Positions 21,476 to 33,516 of a stretch of 64,000 bases of DNA are shown piece by piece (position 1 is the first letter of the stretch; every line of letters starts with the position of its first letter). The stretch is from NCBI GenBank assembly GCA_030998015.1, contig JARWMV010000056.1:1-64000 (forward strand). Reading direction: 5' to 3'. The stretch comes from Ceratorhiza oryzae-sativae (taxonomy: Eukaryota; Basidiomycota; Agaricomycetes; Cantharellales; Ceratobasidiaceae). The notes under the pieces are model-generated. The model was given only the letters and a program-made list of their open reading frames with translations. It did not search any database and was not told the DNA's origin. The position numbers and the translations under genes are program-made.

Positions 21476-22650
21476 CTATTCTTTTCCCAACTCAGCTCCA
21501 GACTCTGAACCCTCAGAATCAGGCTCTACTGCTGCTCTTCCTGATTCCTTCTTGACTTTAACCTCTGTCTTCATCTCCTTGGCACTAGACAAACGCCAGC
21601 CTGTGCAGCAATCCTTGGCACTGTGCCCCTTTCGACCACACTTGATGCATTCACCTGCAGCCTTGTGCTGATCCTTCTCTGCCTGATCAACATAATTGGG
21701 AGAATCAGATGGTGCTGGGCTTTGTGTAGCTTTGGTTGTGGTTGTAGTGGTGGTATGAATGCCACTGGATGATACTTTGGTGCAGGTGTGATCTAATTCA
21801 TTTTTGCAACGCAGATTATCAATATGAATCACTGCAGTGACGAGTTTGTCAAGGTTGACTGGCAGTTCCACAAGCATCGACAGCTGTTCTTTGACCTTCC
21901 AGTGGAGGCCTTGCCTAAACTGCACTCTGTATGCACTGTCATTCCATGTGAGGTCCACCATAAGTGTTTGGAACTCTGTGCAGTAGTCAACAGTGGTGCC
22001 AGACTGCTCTAAGACTGCGATTGTGTGTTCTGCTGCGTGCCCTGCATCTGGATTGCTGAAGGCATTGAGGAACAACTGTTCAAGGCTATCCCATGAGTCT
22101 AGTGCAGCTGGTAAGGTTCGATGCCAATGTCTGTTCACAAGTGCTTCCATGAGAGGTTGGGCCCAATTGGCTGCAGTATCTTTCATATTCTGCAGGAGCC
22201 ATATCATCTCAGAGCTCTTGTCAGCAAACCAGTTGTGCATGAAAGTCAGGCAGACCACCATGCAAGTCCACCACTGCTTTGCTGCCTTGCCTTTGGATTT
22301 CCCATCATAGTAATCAGGAATACTGATCTTTGGGCTTCTAAGGCTCTCTGCGGGAGCAGTGGTGCCTTGTTGCATAGGTGTTGGTTTGTGCTTTGGCATT
22401 TTCGCTTTCTGTTTGCCTGCAGCTGCAGCGCCTTCAGGTCCGACTGTTTGATTCCCCAAGTCAAAATTGTCATTGTCATTGTTGCCCTTCCCAGCAAGTG
22501 ATTGGATTTGATTCTCCATATGCTGTATCGTCGCTTGATCCTCTTCTCAAAGAATTATGAGCTTTTGGATGAGCGTTTTGAGCTCTTGGACTTCTGTAAG
22601 AACTTCTTCAACTGACATTTGCAACCCTTGTGACAGGAATGGGTTAAGGA
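21476..22650 (-). pseudogene. Element X gag
   Basis: The main frame 21476-22519 contains a gag capsid domain (AANWAQPLMEALVNRHW, LHWKVKEQLSMLVELP), a linker, and a CCHC knuckle (CIKCGRKGHSAKDC). The same frame continues upstream through one TGA into a short coiled coil (EVQELKTLIQKLI) that probably holds the true N-terminus. 22651-22960 is leader with no recognised feature. Confidence 0.83.
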
Positions 22651-22960
22651 CTGAGTGTTCGTCGACTGGTGAGTGCTTTCTTGAGTGGGAGCGGCTTCAG
22701 GTGACAACAGGCATGTAAGACACTCATAGGGCATCAGGTGGACTTCAGGTTTATGACCAGTAAGATGTTCTATTAGGGTACAACATGGCACCAGAGTGAC
22801 TAAATACAAAAAAGCAATGGAATAGCCTCACACACTATCTTGGTGGGGTGTGATGAACCTGGTGGAGGTGAGGGCTTTTCTTCATGCAAACAGTGCTCAA
22901 GTGCTTGATTGAATGGGTTGAGGGTGGAGGAAAAAGGGGTACAATGCTGGCAACCCAAGT

Positions 22961-23620
22961 TGTCATGACCCTCTGGAGGCTCCCTTGTGGAGCACTTAAG
23001 TAGTGGCTGCATTGACGGTTTGGTGCTATGCAGTATGTATTGAGCATTCTAGTTACAGTGTTTTTGCTATGGTCTATGGTGGTTGACAAGATAAAGCAAG
23101 CTGAGGTGTCCAGTCTTGCTTTATCCTCCTTATATATACCTGTGGCTGTGGTGGCTGCGGACGTATTATCTAAGCACACCCTGCAGTAGGTGTAGGTTAT
23201 GTACAGTACTATGGGTTAGGTAATTGTTTGTCTTAAGTTTGTGCAGCTCCGAATCTTATAGAGCCGCACAAGGTCCGAGGGGTAGGTGCTGAGGTCACGT
23301 GATCCTGCTGTAAGCGCCGAGATCACGTGACAACTTGCTCCTCGCTCCAAGTAACAATGGAGAGAAATGCTGGAGCAAGTTCAGGGTAACCACCGTAGGC
23401 GCTGAGGTCATGTGATCCTGCTGTAAGCGCTGAGATCACATGACAACTTGCTCCTCGCTCCAAGTAACAAGGGAGAGAAATGCTGGAGCGAGTTCAGGGT
23501 AACCACCGTAAGCGCCAAGGTCATGTGACCTTGTTTATGGCTTGTTCCGCTTAGGAAAAATGCCATAAATCTGTAGAAATATTTGGTTGTTTTGTTATGT
23601 CCGTTTGATGGGTCATAACA
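22961..23620 (-). repeat. LTR-W copy (minus), about 660 bp
   Basis: The minus-strand copy starts TGTTATGACC and ends GGGTCATGACA. It contains two units of an about 115-bp internal tandem repeat with CACGTGA-type palindromes. It joins a truncated LTR-Z without any target duplication, so it is a candidate recombination breakpoint. Confidence 0.8.
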
Positions 23621-24346
23621 CTCAGAGGAGGTCCTTTTATACCCTGAGGAGGGCATTCCAGAGCCAAATAGATACATGCATGCCAGTGCGATCATCAAAA
23701 GAGGGTACTGCTATACTTGGGGTACACCCTAGCCCAGTATAGGATATGAGAGTAAAGACAGGGTGTGGATTGAAGGCATTGATGCATCTGAGACCTGCTA
23801 TTGGCTTGTAGATCATATTATCATAGTATATACATGTAATGAATGGAGGCTACATCTCAGTGAGTCATAAAGTGAGTCAGAGAAGCTTCTGGATCAATTT
23901 GGGAAGCTCTCCTGACTCACTGGAGTCATTAGATCTTGATTGATGGTCCAGTAAGATTCTAATGATCTTCGGGCCATTCCGGCGCGAGGATCCGGTGGAT
24001 CGCGACGATCTTCGGGCAGCAGATACTGCCGAAGATTAGCTATCGATAGAGCACAAGATCGCTTTGATAGCGTAAGCGGTTGCCGAGATATGAGCGGTGC
24101 GATGTTGTAATCAATATCTCCTGATAAGAGGAAATATCGCAACCTCTGTATCTCTCTGAGATCTTATCGTAAAAACTTAATAAAATATGCGTTGGAGAGC
24201 GGGAAATTTGTACTATTTAATGAAACAAAAAATAGTACAATTTAGAGCGCATACAAATTCGATTATTTCACAATTTAATTACAGAGGCATCGCTTGAGGT
24301 TGGCAGAGCAGACTAAAATAATAGAAAATGTTAGCGATCCATAACA
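23621..24346 (-). repeat. LTR-Z copy B, truncated
   Basis: It matches LTR-Z from its start (right end, TGTTATGGATCGC on the minus strand) through the TATA box region. It lacks the last about 580 bp, because its left end is fused to LTR-W at 23620/23621. It sits in the RNase H region of element V. Confidence 0.85.
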
Positions 24347-24740
24347 CATAGTGATTTCAGCTCCAAAAATTGGTTTTGCGCAAGCAGAGCTTGGCTCTCA
24401 CCCCCCTCTTTAGGGATGTGTCTTGACAGCCTAGAGAGTATGTCTGCCCGGCCATTCTTCGCCCCTTCAATATATAGAATCTTGAATTTGAATCTGGATA
24501 GGAATTCATGCCACCGTGTGACTCAGCTGTTCAGTGGCTGATTCGTCTTCCAATACTCCAAATTCTTGTGGTCACAAACAATGTTTACCAGGTGTTCACC
24601 CCTTCTAGCAAATGACACCAGTGTTTGAGGGCCTTTATAATTGCCAGCATTTCTTTGTTGTAGATATCATAATTCCTTTCTGCTGGGACCATTGCCTTGG
24701 AGTAATAGGAGATCGGGTGGAGCATTCTGTCCTCTCCATA

Positions 24741-26048
24741 TTACAATAATACAGCACCTGTGGCATAGCCTGAGGCATCTGTTTCCAAAATGAATGGTTT
24801 GTTGGGTTCTGGCTGAATTAGGAGGAGGGCTTCCTTTAATTTCTGCTTCAGCAGGTTCCATGCCTGATCCCTTTCTTCTGTCCATTCCCATTTCACATCC
24901 TTCTTGACAAGCTCATAAAGACATCTTGTAATTTTCGAAAAGTCTTTTATGAAGTGCCTCAACCAATTTGCAAACCCTAACCCTTCCAGGACTTCAGTTG
25001 AGTTAGTAGGGGTTGGCCATTCAACAGCTTTTTCAACCTTGGCTGGGTCTACTTTAATTCCCTGGGGAGTCACTACTATTCCCAGGTAATCAACTTTGGT
25101 GACATCAAAAAGACATTTCTCCAGGGCAGAGTATAGGCCAGCTTTTTGGAGACGCCGTAAGACTTCTTTGACATGTTCATCATGTTCTTCTTGGTTTTTG
25201 GAGAATACTAATATGTAATCCATATAGATTACAACATAAATGCCCTTGATGTCTTGGAACTCATCCCAGATCATGGCCATGAAGGTTCCCAGTGCATTCT
25301 TTTGACCAAATTGCATGACTAAGGGCTCATACAACCCATATTTGGTCTTAAAAGCTGCTTTCCATTCATCCCCTTCCTGAATTCGTATGAGGTTGAAGCC
25401 CCACTTTAGATCAAACTTGGTGAATATCTTTGCCCCACGCAAAGTTTCCACAATATCATTGATGCGTGGGAGTGGGTACACATTAGAGACTGTCATTTTG
25501 TTTAGTCGCTGGTAGTCAATGCACATGCGCAACTTCCCATTCTTCTTTTTGACAAATATGACTGGGGATGCCATTGGTGACCTTGAGGGTCTGATATGCC
25601 CTGCTTTCAGTTGGCAATCCAAGGTTTTGCGCAATTCTGCATCTTCCTTGACACCCACGCTATATATGGGACCATGCCTTGGCTTGGCATCCAGTTTTAA
25701 ATCTATTTCCATATCCCACTTTCTATGGGGTGGTAATGGTTGGACGTTGTCTTCTTCAGTGAATATTTTCTGGAATTCTTTATATTTTGTTGGGAGGGAG
25801 TCTAAGGAGTCCAGCTGAAGCTCCTTAGGTTCATTTGCACGCACGTGCAAGGGTTTTGTGATGCAGTGCTTCAGGCATATTGGCGAGTTGAACTTCATGT
25901 CTTTCCCATCCCAATCAATGTTGGGGTTATGGAATTTGAGCCATGACATGCCCAGGACTAAGTCATTTTTGCCAATGTTCACAAAATAGGCACTGAGAAT
26001 TTCTTGGTGCTCCTGAATGCACAACTCAAAGGTGCAATAGTGGGTCAC
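24741..26048 (-). pseudogene. Element V reverse transcriptase and start of RNase H
   Basis: A 435-residue uninterrupted stretch with the Ty3 RT order: FVKKKNGKLRMCIDYQRLN, FDLKWGFNLIRI, then the palm motif, which reads YMDY instead of YMDD, and LVMQFG instead of LVMPFG. It is followed by the thumb, the connection, and RNase H first-aspartate block (ILETDASGYATGAVL). RNase H continues with stops to 24347. The changed catalytic aspartate makes it inactive although the frame is long. Confidence 0.87.
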
Positions 26049-26348
26049 AGACCCTGAATTGATCTCCCTTCCATTGATAACTCATAGTTTTTTTGGCGTT
26101 TTTAGGGAGACAGTGGGGATACAATATTGTTTAACAAGGTCTTCATGGATAAATACTGATGTGGCCCCTGAATCAATCATGGCCCATCCATTGAATTTTT
26201 TCATGTTATATGCTGACTTGTGTTTGGGGGTTATGCGCAGAGGGAATGCGTGGAAGAAAAACTGTAATTGTGATTGGTTTCCTAACAACATACATTCCAT
26301 TTCCATAATTTTATTTTCATTATGCGCATTTTGTAACATAGTGCCCAA
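26049..26348 (-). pseudogene. Element V protease N-terminal part
   Basis: It contains the retropepsin motif WAMIDSGATSVFIH and is interrupted by a stop near 26082 before continuing in frame into the segment at 24741-26048 (VLGMSWLKFHNPNIDW). It is closely similar in layout to the GypA protease. Confidence 0.78.
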
Positions 26349-26374
26349 GACCGCCCCCCTGGCACGGTTTGAGC

Positions 26375-27780
26375 TTATTCTTTTACCGACTCATTGTCAG
26401 TTGTTTCTACATCCTCAACCACTGCCTCGTATCCTGACATCTTGGCCGAGGGGCATTTGGCAGCAATATGGCCCTGTCCTCCACAGTTATAGCAGGTGTT
26501 TGTCCCTTTTCCTTGTCCTGCGCTATCCAGATCCATTGCGTCTGGATCCTTTGCCTTGGGGGCTGCTGGTGGGTGATTATCCTTCTTTATGCCCTTGAAG
26601 GATTCTTGCATGTTGGCATTGCTGCCATCGTAGCAGACGGTTGGGACCGTGAAACCCTTTGTGTTGGGTCCAATGGCCACAATCTGACCTTTTACAGCTT
26701 TCCCGTCCTTAATCTTGTATATCCGTTCCCCATTTTTGAATTTCTCCTTTTGGGGAGTGCTTTGGGGGTTATTTGTCGGCCTACTGGATGAGGCATTGCT
26801 GCTGGACTTGTTACCCCCATGAGACATTCGTTTGCTACCAAACAAGATGAGGTAGCGGTCAATTTCCAGGGCTTGCTGAGTGAGTTGGGCAAAAGTTTTG
26901 GTGCGAGGGTCATAGTTTTGGGCCACCATGCTATCTGTTATGTCTGATGATAGACCATCATAGAACTGATCACGCATGGTGGCATCGTTGTAGTTGAGGC
27001 CTGTGGAATATAGGTTGAATAGGGTGAGGTAATCCTGAACCGTCTTGGATTGTTTCAATTTCCACCACTTGTTGTGGTTATTTTTGGTGTGGTTCAGGTC
27101 CCCATAACAGGTCGTAAATTCTTGCCAGAACAGGTTGGCATTGTGAAGCCAAGGAATTGCAGTTCCAAGATTTAAAATTTCAAATTCTTCATACAAGTTG
27201 ACCCATTCAGCTGCTGACCCTTCGAGATAAGAGGTGATGAAGGCGACCACTTGATCAGCCAAATGCCCACTCATGTTTGTATTTATGTATCAGGCACATG
27301 CAATTCTGAATGAGATGGCGTCTTCTTGTTTTGTGCCATCAAACTTTTGAGGGGCGGCCATCTTAACCTTTGCAGTTGACCCACCAGAGGGAGCAGGTGC
27401 TGTTGGTTGTGGTTGGGCTGCACTGGAGGGAGCTAGTACTTGAGCAGTGCCTGAGCCTCCTGTGGAAGTGTTGATTTGCACTTCAATACGCGTGATAGTG
27501 GTCTGGAGAATGGCTAACATCCCCACTAGATTGTTGACATTGGTGGCTAATCCAGCCACGTCTGTATCTATTTTTGTCTGATTGGTGGTAAGTTTGGCCT
27601 CAAGTGAGTCTGTGTAGGTTTTATTGTTGTGTTCAACATCTCCAATATCATTTTGGAGATTGTTGGTTTGTTCTCATAATTCATCCATTGACTGGAGCAT
27701 ATAGATGACTTTTTCCCCATCAGACATATTTGCCCAAGCAGGGGCAGAGGGTTGTGACGCCATTTCAGAGAGGGTTTGAT
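26375..27780 (-). pseudogene. Element V gag
   Basis: 26375-27274 carries the capsid core (SAAEWVNLYEEF, MRDQFYDGLSSDITDSM) and a CCHC knuckle (CYNCGGQGHIAAKC). 27290-27780 carries the proline/alanine-rich N-terminus. A single stop near 27275 divides them. Confidence 0.8.
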
Positions 27781-27973
27781 AAAATTCTAAAGGCAACGGA
27801 GACGATAAGGAAGTACAGGGAATTGGGAATTGTTTTGGTAATATAGGATTTCTGTTCCCCGCATAAGTCTGTAAACTTCAAAGTTTCTGATTCCTGCAAA
27901 CCTTAACCAAGTATCATCCAAGTCCCAACTTTTGGTGTCCTGGCAACAATATGGGCACTCCACCCTCTTCAGT

Positions 27974-28682
27974 TTAGTTTGGTCCTGAAGGAGTGCTTCC
28001 TTGGGGAGAATTGATTTGGGCTGCTGGAAGGGGTGTTTCTTCCTGAATTGGCAAGCCTGTGCCACTTAGAAAGGTGGGGTGAGGGAGGTCTGATGGCGTT
28101 GAGAAGACAGGGAAGGCGTACTTGTGGGGTTCAATTGTTTCTTGGACTATAGTTTCTAGTCTGAGATGATCTTGGAGGAGGGATAGGTAGTCCTCCTGGT
28201 GTTCGCGCAACTGCTTGGTTAAGTATGCGCAACGGGCCTTGGCTTTGTGAAGTTTTTCATGGGTTTCTTCGTACTTATTCTGGTAATAACGGTACCTGTC
28301 TTGGAAATTTTTGATAGTGTTTAGCAGGTGGCAAAGAAGCTGTTGGCCGAGGTTCTCCAGCTTATAGCTGGTTGTGGGGGATGGTGTAGTAGTAAAGGAA
28401 TTTGTCTTTCTTAGGACAATGAGGGCAGCGTGCTGGGAAGGTGGCTCCATTTGCCCAACAGCAGATTTTGCACTCAGGGGCACCTGGCTTGGTGACGAAG
28501 GCTTGTTGGGTGCGTCCGACCTTCTGGGGGCAGACTTTGATAATTACTACTCGGTTGAAATCGATGTGCCCCACTTCTTCAAGGATGCTTTTGACCAAGT
28601 TGAGGGTGAAGCAGTGGATCGACAGGTGTCCAAACCACCCACACAAATGACAGCACTGGTCTTCTGTAAAAGGTTGTGCCAC
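27974..28682 (-). CDS. Upstream accessory ORF of element V: zinc knuckle plus coiled coil
   Basis: It lies on the same strand and 5' of gag. The first frame (28682-28362) has a CCHC knuckle (CHLCGWFGHLSIHC) and a second cysteine cluster (CKICC...CPHC). The overlapping next frame (28483-27974) has a long charged coiled coil (YRYYQNKYEETHEKLHKAKA) and a proline-rich end. One frameshift would join them. I do not recognise the product. The position before gag is atypical for Ty3/gypsy, so it may be an extra element gene or a remnant of another transposon. 28683-29048 further right shows no gene. Confidence 0.45.
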
Positions 28683-29048
28683 TTAAGGGCCGTGCGTTCT
28701 GTCAGAGACGTACTTGAGCAAGAGCAGAGTAAAAGGAAAAATAGACCCTTTCCTGAGTCTATTGGAATAGGAAGGTGACCTCCGTTGCTCAGCTACTTAA
28801 GGGCAATGAGCGACCCCACCTCTTGTTGACAAAAGAGATTAGAGAACTGAAGCTTGTTACGACGTGTGAGGGACCTGGCTATGCAAGGTTTCACAGAGGC
28901 GCGTATAGGGCAACAATATCTTGTGACTGTGGATAGGTGGAGTAGGATTGGGGAAGGCAATGGGGAGTTATCTCAAGATGACGCTGACAGCATTCCAGAA
29001 GTATCCCAGACGACACTGAGACTTATGATTGTCAAGAACTTGACCTGA

Positions 29049-29424
29049 TGTCGATGACGACAAGTCAGGTGATGAGGAAAAGAGTAGGAAAAGAAAAGAA
29101 CTTGTATTCGACAAGAGGTCAAGTTCTTGAGGAGTCCTCTGCAAACTTGACCTGGTTTATATACATAGTACAAGCCACATCATAACAAACAAGTCCATAC
29201 AGTGAGTCATGACAGATAAGAGATAGAAGCAGTAGAAGCGACTGCAGAACTGCAGAATTTCACATTGGAGTTGAAATACATCTCGGTTACCAGTCCAGAA
29301 CATTCCCTGAGTCACATGACACAGATATACCATAAAAGGCAAGTATGTTTTGAAGATGATCTCATAAAATGTAGTAAATCAAGAAAATATTATAGAGTGG
29401 ATATATGCATGTCAGTTCGTGACA
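29049..29424 (+). repeat. LTR-Y second copy, plus orientation
   Basis: TGTCGATGAC to TTCGTGACA, matching 5930-6303 along its full length. It abuts the broken end of the copia-1 integrase at 29425. The flanks CCTGA and TGAAG are not a duplication, so this is a solo LTR that lost one flank or a rearranged junction. Confidence 0.82.
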
Positions 29425-30818
29425 TGAAGTTGGCAAGGGCAATATAGCAGTCTACAGCCTTGTTCTTGTGACACATAAAGTGTACACAAGTAAATCAAGT
29501 GGCAGCATCAGTGAATACAATGTAGTAGCAATTGCCTTGAATAGAATCAATGGAAGCAGGTCCCCAGATGTCAGAGTAGAACAGGTCAGCTATGTTGCAA
29601 GGGGTTTCAATGGAGACATTTCCAGAGGGGCAAACATGTGCCTTGCCCTGCACACAGCCAAGGCAGTCAAAATCCGGGCTCAGAGAAATGGAATCAGTCT
29701 TAGTAATCTCTAGACCACAAGTGAGGTTGCTATTTTTGATCTGTATGTGCAAGAATGATATGCCAGTCACGAAGAGCACAAGTTAAATAAGCATGCTGGC
29801 CAGTATCTGTAGTGGCCATAAGATACCAGGAGTTCCCAGTGTGTTGCTCGCCTATCTTCTTGGCTAGAGTGAATAGAGTTGAAGAACCAGAGCCAGAGTC
29901 ATTGAAGAAAGCCATAGTATCCCTAGTAACATGCATAGAGTGCCTAGGATACTCATCAGTCCAAGCAGATAGCAATATAAGGTTGACTGGGGAGTTTTCA
30001 ACTAGAGCAACATTTGTAAACAAGACAAGACCATCAGGGCAACTGTAGACAGGTCAATTTTCAATGATGCAAGGGACTCAGGCATGCATGAAAAGAGTGA
30101 TTTTGCCAAAACCAGAAATAGTAGCCATACCACCAACACCTTGGATAGACATGGACATTGGAATAAAATTTGTTAAGTGCTCTCAGTGGTTAGTCACATG
30201 GCAAGAAGCACTGGAGTCAATGATCCAAGAGTTGTCTAAGCCAATGCCAAATTGAGTAAGATTCTGAAGACTGAACAAGAATTGTTGGAAGTTGTTGGCA
30301 AAGTAGTGCTGGACACAGGTGGGAGAATCTTCGAAAGTAGGCAGAGGCAGATCAGGTGTGGATATCGGTTCTTGAGTTGGAGAAACAGTTAGGGCATTGG
30401 TAGATGAGCTAGGAATTGAGCCAGATGCCAAATCAGGAGGACTGCAAGTAAATCAAAAAGAAAATGCAAATTTGGACAACAAAGCAAAGTTTGCATGTTC
30501 GTCATTGTTTCCATTCTGCTGTTCATCATGGTGTTGATTATTATTACCATTGTTGTTAGCATTATTGTTGTTACAACAATTATTCCAACCTCCAGTGTTT
30601 CTGCAACTGGTTCTACACCTACAGTTGGACGTTTGACAGGTACTACCACCTCTACTGCCCCTATATGCACTGCCTCTGGCCTTACTACACTCAGGTCTCT
30701 TGTGGCCAGGTATGCCACAGTTGTGGAAAATGATTTTGATGATGGCAGACACATGCTGTGGTTGGGCATTACAGTGGTTTCCTGGGACTTGGTGGTTATG
30801 AGTGAAGAAAGATTTTTC
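29425..30818 (-). pseudogene. copia-1 gag part 2, protease and integrase N-terminus (inverted segment)
   Basis: On the minus strand, starting at 30818, the frame continues copia-1 gag exactly where it stops at 16859, sharing GAAAA. It then shows a nucleocapsid knuckle whose first cysteine is changed to phenylalanine (FHNCGIPGHKRPEC), a copia protease motif (WIIDSSASCHVTNH, normally DSGAS), and the pre-integrase zinc finger (WHIILAH...CLGC) followed by the first integrase aspartate region (YSDIWGPA) and the start of the core. Several stops and frameshifts are present. The segment ends at LTR-Y. Confidence 0.85.
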
Positions 30819-31094
30819 TGTCGTGAGCCATGACTATTGGCCTTACCCTGGACGAATACCAGTGACCATATGGTCTAGGATCCCATTTGGCAGTGTTGAG
30901 GCTTCACCTCTCTTCTTTATTGATACCATTTCCTCTTATGTACAGTTATGCTTATGTACTATGATTCAATTGTATGCTACGGTGTGAATACATGTAGCCA
31001 AGGATTTTGCACCTGCTCCTCAGGTCGAAATACCTTTGCATCCCCCTCATCAGATCTGTCAGTTTAAGTACAATCCCTCTTATGGGTCATAGCA
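30819..31094 (+). repeat. LTR-X second copy (displaced 5' LTR of element X)
   Basis: 276 bp, from TGTCGTGAGCC to GGGTCATAGCA. Reverse-complemented, it is followed by GAAAA and copia-1 gag, which identifies it as the other end of element X. It now lies in the opposite orientation to the 3' LTR at 16860. 31095-31198 and 32506-32594 to its right are non-coding and probably are X leader split by LTR-Z copy C. Confidence 0.88.
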
Positions 31095-31198
31095 CTGTAT
31101 TTCAACCTTTTCTAGGCTACACTGAGTCTTTGGTATACATCTAAACCTTCCACACAAGTGTCAAGGTATTTGGTTTAGGGCAAATTGATGTTGCCAGC

Positions 31199-32505
31199 TG
31201 TTACGGGTCAGGGTACACTTGGGTATCTAGAGCTTAAGCAAATGTAGATATGTTAGTATACACTAATTGTACTCAATACTTCTTAGACTAGAGTAAGAAG
31301 GCTCAAAGTAGTTGCAATGTGATCAAGTAACACTCAAGGTAGTCTTAATCTTTCACAGTGTAAACTGACTCATTTATAGGTATAAAGAGCAAGACTACTA
31401 TGGTCAGGCTCCCTTAGATATCTTAAATGTAGTTCAGGCCTAGCCGCTTGGACTAACTGATACTAATCTTAATACTAGACTTAAGCAATAGCTTATAGGA
31501 TAGATGGTGGGCTGCCTAATGCATGTACTTCCTCAGCTACAGGTACTTAGACTTCCTCTAATAGCTGGTACTTAATGTCACACTCAATCAGGCAATATTG
31601 TATCCTTATATATCTCTGTATATAAGATACAATGAATCAGACAGTATATAACTAATATGGTACTTTATTCCTCAGTACTAGTTATATAAGAAATCACGCA
31701 CAGACAAGAGAAAATAGAAAGAGAAAAGAAACCAATAACCAGTCTGGGTTGAGTAGAGGAGGGAGTGGTCTGGAAGGGCCTCAAAGGAGGTCCTTTTATA
31801 CCCTGAGGAGGGCATTCCAGAGCCAAATAGATGCATGCATGCCAGTGCAATCATCAAAAGAGGGTACTGCTATACTTGGGGTACACCCTAGCCCAGTATA
31901 GGATATGAGAGTAAAGACAGGGTGTGGATTGAAGGCATTGATGCATCTGAGACCTGCTATTGGCTTGTAGATCATATTATCATAGTATATACATGTAATG
32001 AATGGAGGTTACATCTCAGTGAGTCATAAGGTGAGTCAGAGAAGCTTCTGGATCAATTTGGAAGGCTCTCCTGACTCACTGGAGTCATTAGATCTTGATT
32101 GATGGTCCAGTAAGATTCTAATGATCTTTGGGCCATTCTGGCGCGAGGATCCGGTGGATCGCGAGGATCTTTGGGCAGCAGATACCGCCGAAGATTAGCT
32201 ATCGATAGAGCATAAGATCGCTTTGATAGCGTAAGCGGTTGCCGAGATATGAGCGGCACGATGTCGTAATCAATATCTCCTGATAAGAGGAAATATCGCA
32301 AGCTCTGTATCTCTCTGAGATCTTATCGTAAATACTTAATAAAATATGCATTGGAAAGCGGAAAATTTGTACTATTCAATGGAACACAAAATAGTACAAT
32401 TTGGAGCGCATACAAATTGAAGTATTTCACAAATTAATTACAGAGGCATCGCTTGAGGTTGGCAGAGCAGACTAAAATAATAGAAAATGTTAGTGATCCA
32501 TAACA
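31199..32505 (-). repeat. LTR-Z copy C, full length
   Basis: The plus-strand ends are TGTTACGGGTCAGG and GATCCATAACA. The flanks CCAGC and TCAGC differ by one C-to-T change, so a 5-bp target duplication is likely. The TATA box and AATAAA are present on the minus strand as in copy A. Confidence 0.85.
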
Positions 32506-32594
32506 TCAGCTTCCCACATCATGCCTGAGTGTGATTTATGACTGAGCTGTGCTTGCAGACAATTTGGTGTTGAGTTTGTGGCCTTATAGCCTAT

Positions 32595-33133
32595 TGTTGT
32601 GACCCTCTGGATGCTTCCTTGTGAAGCACTTAAGTAGTGGCTGCATTGATGGTTTGGTGTTATGCAGTATGTATTGAGTGTTCTAGTTACAGTGTTTGCT
32701 ATGGTCTATGGTGGTTGACAAGATAAAGCAAGCTGAGGTGTCCAGTCTTGCTTTATCCTTCTTGTATACGCCTGTGGCTGCAGTGGCTGCAGATGTATTA
32801 TTTAAGCACAATCCACAGTAGGTGCAGGTTATATATAGTACTATGGGTTAGGTAATTGTTTATCTTAAGTTTGTGTGGCTCTGAATCTTATAGAGCTGTG
32901 TGAGGTCCAAGGGGTAAGCACTGGTTAAGCACTGAGGTCATGTGACAACTTGCTCCTCACTCCAAGTAACAATGGAGAGAAATGCTGGAGCAAGTTCAGG
33001 GTAACCACTGTAAGGACTGGTTAAGCACTGAGGTCTCATGACCTTGTTTATGGCTTGTTCTGCTTAGGAAAAAATGCCATAAATCTGTAAAATATTTGGT
33101 TACTCTGTTATGTCTGTTTGACAGGTCATAACA
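32595..33133 (-). repeat. LTR-W copy of element W' (3' LTR, minus), 539 bp
   Basis: It matches LTR-W but has only one unit of the about 115-bp internal repeat, which accounts for its shorter length. A polypurine tract (GGGGGGGATAA on the minus strand, 33134-33146) precedes it. 33147-33516 is the untranslated 3' region of W', including a tRNA-like segment. Confidence 0.83.
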
Positions 33134-33516
33134 TTATCCCCCCCTTTGGACATGTCTTGGGGGACCTCAAGACATGATTTAGATCCTTTATGCAAAAGGA
33201 ATCTCATGCACCAAGGAGGTTAAGGGCACTGGACTCAAACCAACGACCTTTCAGCTGATTCAGTATTGTTTGATGAGGTGAGGCTGAGTCAGGCTAGACC
33301 CCTTAACCTCTACATTACATGAAATTGTTTTTCTTTCTTTGTTGTGGAGGTTATCCAGGGGTGAGGAGTTGTCTGCCTCTTCTCAGAATGCCCCAACTGT
33401 TTTGGATGGGTGTAGCAGAAGTTGTTCCTTTGTTTCTCTTTTGGTTCTTAAGGTGTTGTACAATACAATAAATTACTCTAAGGGAATACAAAGAATGGTT
33501 TTCCTCCTGAGTACAC

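Larger units (their letters stand above)
16860..22960 (-). mobile_element. Ty3/gypsy chromovirus X (minus), inserted in copia-1 gag
   Basis: Read right to left it has leader, gag, protease, RT, then an inserted LTR-Z in place of RNase H, integrase, chromodomain, polypurine tract (17136-17148) and 3' LTR (16860-17135). Its 5' LTR is not at the right end; it has been moved to 30819-31094 in inverted orientation. The target duplication GAAAA is found at 16855-16859 and, reverse-complemented, at 30814-30818. Confidence 0.88.
24347..28780 (-). mobile_element. Ty3/gypsy element V (minus), 3' part missing
   Basis: From right to left it holds an unusual upstream open region (27974-28682), gag, protease, RT and RNase H. 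It is cut at 24347 by LTR-Z, and integrase, chromodomain and 3' LTR are absent. The right boundary is not defined; 28683-29048 is non-coding and probably contains its leader or 5' LTR. Confidence 0.8.
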
